Assembly: GCA_947448305.1 (NCBI GenBank)
Contig: CANFME010000004.1
Location: forward strand, 1 to 54,174
DNA from: Burkholderiaceae bacterium
GTDB lineage: Bacteria; Pseudomonadota; Gammaproteobacteria; Burkholderiales; Burkholderiaceae
Length of the DNA stretch: 54,174 nt
Direction: 5' to 3'
This document shows positions 49,571 to 54,174 of this stretch, in pieces. The translations under genes were made by a program, and so were the position numbers. The notes beneath the pieces were generated by a model. That model had not been told where the DNA came from and ran no database searches. It was given only the letters and a program-made list of their open reading frames with translations. How positions within the stretch are numbered: position 1 is the first letter of the stretch; the number at the start of each line of letters is the position of its first letter.

Positions 49571-51342
49571 CAGACAATCTCCTGCGGAAAATATTTTTGT
49601 ATACAACGAATCGAATTCGGAGCCGCTTGGCCAAGTCCACAAATCGAAGCATCAATCATCACAATCGACAAATCTTCTAATGTAGAGTTATCCCATGAAG
49701 TTGACGCCATCAATGTCGCAGCTTTTGAAGTACCAACACGGCAAGGAGTACATTGACCACAACTCTCGTGTTCAAAAAAACGCATCACATTCAGAGCAGC
49801 ATCCTTTGCCTGGTCTGCCTGACTCAAAATCATTACTGCGGCTGAACCAATGAAACAGCCGTAGGGTTGGAGCGTATCAAAATCTAAAGGTATGTGATTC
49901 ATTGAAGCAGGCAAAATACCACCCGATGCACCACCCGGTAAATAGGCATAAAAAGTATGACCCTCTTGCATTCCACCGGCATATTCATCAATCAGTTCCT
50001 GCACAGTAATGCCTGCAGGCGCAAGCTTAACTCCGGGCAACTTGACACGACCACTCACACTAAAGCTACGCAGTCCTTTACGACCATTACGCCCGTAGCC
50101 ACTAAACCAAGCTGGTCCCTGCTGATTAATGTCGCGTACCCAATACAAGGTTTCAAAATTATGTTCCAAAGTAGGACGACCAAATAGTCCAACCTGAGCG
50201 ATATAGGGTGGACGCATTCTCGGCTCCCCACGTTTGCCCTCAATGCTCTCAATCATGGCTGACTCTTCCCCACAAATGTAGGCCCCAGCGCCACGACGAA
50301 GTTCGATTAATGGTAAATCGCAAGGCGGATTAGCTTGTAGTTTAGCCAATTCAGTCTCTAAAATTTCTCGACAGCCATGGTATTCATCGCGCAAATAAAT
50401 ATAACAAGCCTCAATTCCCACCACGTGGGCTGCAATCAGCATCCCTTCCAAAAAGCGATGGGGGTCGCGCTCAAGATAGGTTCGATCCTTAAAGGTTCCA
50501 GGTTCACCTTCGTCAATATTGATTGCCATTAGACGAGGTGCAGGTTGGTCACGCACAATACGCCATTTCCGACCAGCTGGAAAACCTGCCCCACCTAGTC
50601 CACGCAGTCCAGAATCTTCCATATTCTTTAAAACAGTTTCTAATTCTATCTTGCCGGTAACGACTGCTTGTAAAAGTTGATAGCCACCGTGATCTCGATA
50701 AATATCTAAGCCACAATAATCAGGGGCGATGGCTAGGTCATGAATACTTGTAACACTTTTTTCCACAAAATCTAGTGGGTTAAAGTATTTTGCATCATTT
50801 GCCTGCGGATGCAGTAGTTTGCGCATGCCAACGAGTGAGGTAACTTGTTCTATATTAGCCAAGGGAACGGGATGTTGATTAATCACGAGCGCGGGCGCTT
50901 GTTCACACCGACCAATACATGGCACCGGCACGACGCGAACATCAGTACGATTGAGAATCGTTGGTAAGCGTTCCAGTAAATCATTAGCACCAACGATTTC
51001 GCAGGACACGCTATTACAAACCCGAATCGTAATTTCAGAGTTTTCAACGCCGTCTCTTAAAACTTCGAAGTGGTGATAAAAAGTTGCCACTTCATATACT
51101 TCAGCCATTGAGATCTTCATGACTTGCCCAAGAGCTACTAAAAGACGCTCTGGCAAACCATTGAAAGCATCATTTAAAAGATGGAGATTTTCAATTAAAA
51201 GATCGCGACGATGAATACTTTGGCCAAGTAAATTTTCAACTTCACTCAGTGAAAGGTCATCAGCTTGACGACCTTTCACTTGTGTTTTTTTGCGAAGTTG
51301 TTTTTTAAAATCTTCTACTGTACCAATTGAAACTTGATTCAT
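49570..51342 (-). CDS. fdsB: Fused NuoE-NuoF-like formate dehydrogenase beta/gamma subunit
   Basis: N-terminal NuoE-like VCNSVSCEIVGAN...VPCIGRCEQAP; C-terminal NuoF-like GLRGLGGAGFPAGRKWRIVRD...GAYICGEESAMIESIEGKRGEPRMRPP...ESCGQCTPCRVGT. Confidence 0.9.
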   Translation of the reverse strand: MNQVSIGTVEDFKKQLRKKTQVKGRQADDLSLSEVENLLGQSIHRRDLLIENLHLLNDAFNGLPERLLVALGQVMKISMAEVYEVATFYHHFEVLRDGVENSEITIRVCNSVSCEIVGANDLLERLPTILNRTDVRVVPVPCIGRCEQAPALVINQHPVPLANIEQVTSLVGMRKLLHPQANDAKYFNPLDFVEKSVTSIHDLAIAPDYCGLDIYRDHGGYQLLQAVVTGKIELETVLKNMEDSGLRGLGGAGFPAGRKWRIVRDQPAPRLMAINIDEGEPGTFKDRTYLERDPHRFLEGMLIAAHVVGIEACYIYLRDEYHGCREILETELAKLQANPPCDLPLIELRRGAGAYICGEESAMIESIEGKRGEPRMRPPYIAQVGLFGRPTLEHNFETLYWVRDINQQGPAWFSGYGRNGRKGLRSFSVSGRVKLPGVKLAPAGITVQELIDEYAGGMQEGHTFYAYLPGGASGGILPASMNHIPLDFDTLQPYGCFIGSAAVMILSQADQAKDAALNVMRFFEHESCGQCTPCRVGTSKAATLMASTSWDNSTLEDLSIVMIDASICGLGQAAPNSIRCIQKYFPQEIV

Positions 51343-51424
51343 CTGAATTAAAACCTTAAAGATTAACCGTTATTTAAAACAGTAGCAAATCATAACAGTA
51401 TTTAAATTTTCCTGTTTTGAGGCA

Positions 51425-53068
51425 TTAATTAAAAAATTTTCCAACCGTGACAATCGTTTTATAGATACCCCAAGCTAAGGGGATACCGACAGCGGTCCAA
51501 GCCAAAATCACCATCAAACTTGAACTTTGGCTCGTATCACTTGAATTACCTTCGAGCACTGATTTTTCTGATTTTTCATGGGCTAAACGCTTTTCTTCCG
51601 CGAGCTCAGCATCACTCATAAACCATTTATCCGCAACCGGTTTTACGAACAAGTTAGCAATCAATCCAACAGCGAGCATACCTACTAAAATGTACATTGT
51701 TTGGTTATAGACTTGGTCTTTTGGGATACCGATACTTAACTGATAATCGCGCATGTAGTTCACTACTACTGGCCCTAAAATTCCTGCCGTTGCCCAAGCA
51801 GTGAGTAGTCGACCATGAATCGCGCCCACCATTTGCGAACCAAACATGTCCGCCAAATAAGCAGGAACCGTCGCAAAGCCACCACCATACATACTTAAAA
51901 TAATACAAACTGCTGCAACAAAGAAAAATAGATTATGGCTCAGGGCACTTGAAGGAATACTAAAGTAGCACAGACCACCCAAAATAAAAAAGATCGAGTA
52001 AGTTAAACGACGTCCCAACTTATCTGAGATACTGGCCCAGAAGAATCGTCCACCAATGTTAAACAAGCTCAGGAGCGCTGCAAAACCTGCGGCAATCCCG
52101 GCAATCGCTGTTTTGTTCTCCGCTGTCAATGCTCCTGTGACACCAATCAGTGATCCACCAAAGATTTCTTGGAGCATCGGTGAGGCCATTCCAATCACAC
52201 CGATTCCGGCAGAAACGTTCATACACAACACGACCCAAATTAACCAGAACTGCGGGATTTTGAAAGCATTTTTTACGTGTACATGTCTCTTTGTAATCAT
52301 GGCGTTTGATTCAACCACAGCAGGCATTGTCCACCCTTCAGGTTTCCAACCCGTGGCAGGAACACGATAACCAAAAGCCCCAGCCATCATAAATACAAAA
52401 TAACCCAAAGCCATAACCACGAAGGTGGCAGCGACCCCAACATCGGTAGGCGTAGCGAAATTCTTCATCAACAAAGCAGCTAATGGTGAGCCAATCATAG
52501 CACCCCCGCCAAAGCCCATAATGGCCATGCCTGTTGCCATCCCACGACGATCTGGGAACCATTTAATCAAAGTAGAAACGGGTGAGATGTAGCCAAGACC
52601 TAGACCAATACCACCAATCACACCTGAGCCAAGAAGCATCAACCAAAATTGGTGAGTGTAAATACCGAGTGCGGACAAGAGCATACCACCACACCAACAC
52701 AAAGCTGAAACAACTCCAGCTTTACGTGGACCGGCCCGTTCTAACCAACCGCCCCAGATTGCGGCAGCGGAGCCTAGAAAAACGAAAAAGAGGGTATACA
52801 TCCAACCTAAAGTAGAGACTTTCCAGTCACAATTCGATACAAATAGTTCTTGAAAAAAACCAATGTCTGGACCACATTTGACTGCCTCAGTAATACCAAT
52901 TGCTTTTGACAAAGGTAACCAGAATACGGAAAAGCCGTAGGCCATACCAATACACAAATGAATCGCTAGAGCAGCCGGTGGCACTAACCAACGATTGAAC
53001 CCTTTACCCGCAATCGTTTTCTCTTTTTGCAATATATCGAACATGTTAATAGACCTTTTATTAATCAA
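51425..53068 (-). CDS. OFA (oxalate/formate antiporter) family MFS transporter
   Basis: HLCIGMAYGFSVFWLPLSKAIG...GLGYISPVSTLIKWFPDRRGMATGMAIMGFGGGAMIG; likely start 53044 (MFDILQKEK). Confidence 0.92.
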   Translation of the reverse strand: MINKRSINMFDILQKEKTIAGKGFNRWLVPPAALAIHLCIGMAYGFSVFWLPLSKAIGITEAVKCGPDIGFFQELFVSNCDWKVSTLGWMYTLFFVFLGSAAAIWGGWLERAGPRKAGVVSALCWCGGMLLSALGIYTHQFWLMLLGSGVIGGIGLGLGYISPVSTLIKWFPDRRGMATGMAIMGFGGGAMIGSPLAALLMKNFATPTDVGVAATFVVMALGYFVFMMAGAFGYRVPATGWKPEGWTMPAVVESNAMITKRHVHVKNAFKIPQFWLIWVVLCMNVSAGIGVIGMASPMLQEIFGGSLIGVTGALTAENKTAIAGIAAGFAALLSLFNIGGRFFWASISDKLGRRLTYSIFFILGGLCYFSIPSSALSHNLFFFVAAVCIILSMYGGGFATVPAYLADMFGSQMVGAIHGRLLTAWATAGILGPVVVNYMRDYQLSIGIPKDQVYNQTMYILVGMLAVGLIANLFVKPVADKWFMSDAELAEEKRLAHEKSEKSVLEGNSSDTSQSSSLMVILAWTAVGIPLAWGIYKTIVTVGKFFN

Positions 53069-53149
53069 AATAGCTTAAATTTAACCATTTATTTAGCTTT
53101 TACTTAATGGGTAATTACCCAACTAGTGTTTACCCTAGAATTGTAAGTT

Positions 53150-54112
53150 CTAAAATGATTCTGTCATTAGAACCGTTCTTTTTTCTGATGATGTCGTATT
53201 CCATGCTTGAGATACCTCAGCGATAGGTGTTGCTTGCACATTTACATTGAATCCTGCTACAGGTGCGTAGGTTAAGACTTGAAGGACTGAATTCAACATT
53301 TGTTCAATAGAAAGACTACCCAGTCCACTGCCCATTAAGCGTAAGCCACTGGAACGCAGCGCAGATGCTGGCATTGGAATGGTTGCGCCGCCAATCGAGC
53401 CAATTTGGACAAACTGAATCGTGGTTTTTAAGGGACTATATTTTGCTGCGACATTAATTAAACTCAGCGCACTAGGACCCCATAAATAATCTAATACTAC
53501 GTGAACACCTTCAGTAAAAGCAGGTTTAAAGGAGGCTTCCATTTCGAGAGTATTATCTGTTAATAATAAGCATTGATCAGCACCTAGTTGATACAGATCA
53601 TCAAACGTACTGGCACGTCTTGCCGTCGCAATAATTTTTCCCGCACCTAAGTATTTTGCAATCTGAATGGCTAAGCGTCCTGATATGCCATTCGCACCAT
53701 TAACTAATACGGTATCCCCTGCGCGCATTTGCGCTTGCTCCACAAGTGCTGCCCAAGAGGACATACCCGGAATAGCGATGGCTGCCGCCACCTCAGGACT
53801 CAGAGTGTCGGGTATGAGTAGGCAGTTGTGTTGGGGTACAGAACAATACTCTGCCATTGCTCCAAAGGGATTACGGGGTAGCAAAAAATAAACTCTAGAA
53901 CCATCGGCTAAGCTACCTACCCCATCAAATCCTGGAACAAACGGCACTTCATTATCAGAACTATAGTGAGAAGCGGAAGCTCTGGCCTTTGTTATTTGAC
54001 TAATGGAGGAGGCATGAACTCGCACAAGATGATGACCCGATTCAATCTCGGGATCTTTAAAATCAGCATAAATGGGTGCTTGCTCTTTATCGATAATGAC
54101 AGCTGCTTTCAA
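53150..54112 (-). CDS. Zinc-binding alcohol dehydrogenase/quinone oxidoreductase (MDR family)
   Basis: FVPGFDGVGSLADGSRVYFLLP...GDTVLVNGANGISGRLAIQIAKYLGAGKIIATARR. Confidence 0.87.
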   Translation of the reverse strand: MKAAVIIDKEQAPIYADFKDPEIESGHHLVRVHASSISQITKARASASHYSSDNEVPFVPGFDGVGSLADGSRVYFLLPRNPFGAMAEYCSVPQHNCLLIPDTLSPEVAAAIAIPGMSSWAALVEQAQMRAGDTVLVNGANGISGRLAIQIAKYLGAGKIIATARRASTFDDLYQLGADQCLLLTDNTLEMEASFKPAFTEGVHVVLDYLWGPSALSLINVAAKYSPLKTTIQFVQIGSIGGATIPMPASALRSSGLRLMGSGLGSLSIEQMLNSVLQVLTYAPVAGFNVNVQATPIAEVSQAWNTTSSEKRTVLMTESF

Positions 54113-54174
54113 ATGAACTCCTCAAGAGAATAAATGTAAAAAGGAAGATTGCAGAATACGCATTGGACCTCCGA

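Noticed and set aside
1-54174. CRISPR arrays, rRNA, tRNA, transposases or prophage genes
   Set aside because: No regularly spaced repeats, rRNA/tRNA-like cloverleaf sequences, or transposase/integrase-like ORFs found; a tRNAscan/Infernal run would be needed to exclude small RNAs fully.

Overview
54 kb bacterial chromosomal window, AT-leaning, with betaproteobacterial gene content (rpsF-priB-rpsR-rplI-dnaB order, Bug-type solute receptors); a Polynucleobacter-like Burkholderiales is my inference, not tested. Most of it is core and metabolic: moaE/moaD/moeA, thrC-hom-alaA, an Ara4N (arn) lipid A modification operon with split arnA, bcp, PIN-PhoH, NlpC/P60, a catabolic patch with three orphan Bug receptors, lexA, ansA-like asparaginase, ygiQ, eutBC, and an OFA transporter-fdsB-fdhA formate operon. 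The strongest unusual signal is dnaB (33233-36133, minus): its 966-aa product carries two in-frame inteins. The first is 335 aa, starts with Ala, interrupts the Walker A motif (GK^T) and has the Trp/Cys/Thr signature of class 3 inteins plus two LAGLIDADG-like motifs that both look catalytically degraded. The second is a 144-aa natural class 1 mini-intein (Cys1...HisAsn/Ser) at the DLRE^SGAIEQDAD site. Other notable items: a circularly permuted ATP-grasp/alpha-E/transglutaminase cluster of unknown product, a TacA-TacT-like toxin-antitoxin pair with a 15-bp palindrome on its promoter, a frameshifted Fic locus, tandem SOS-like boxes before lexA, and an OFA transporter with a fused C-terminal helix resembling a stand-alone small subunit. 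All family calls are by eye from translated motifs; no searches were run.
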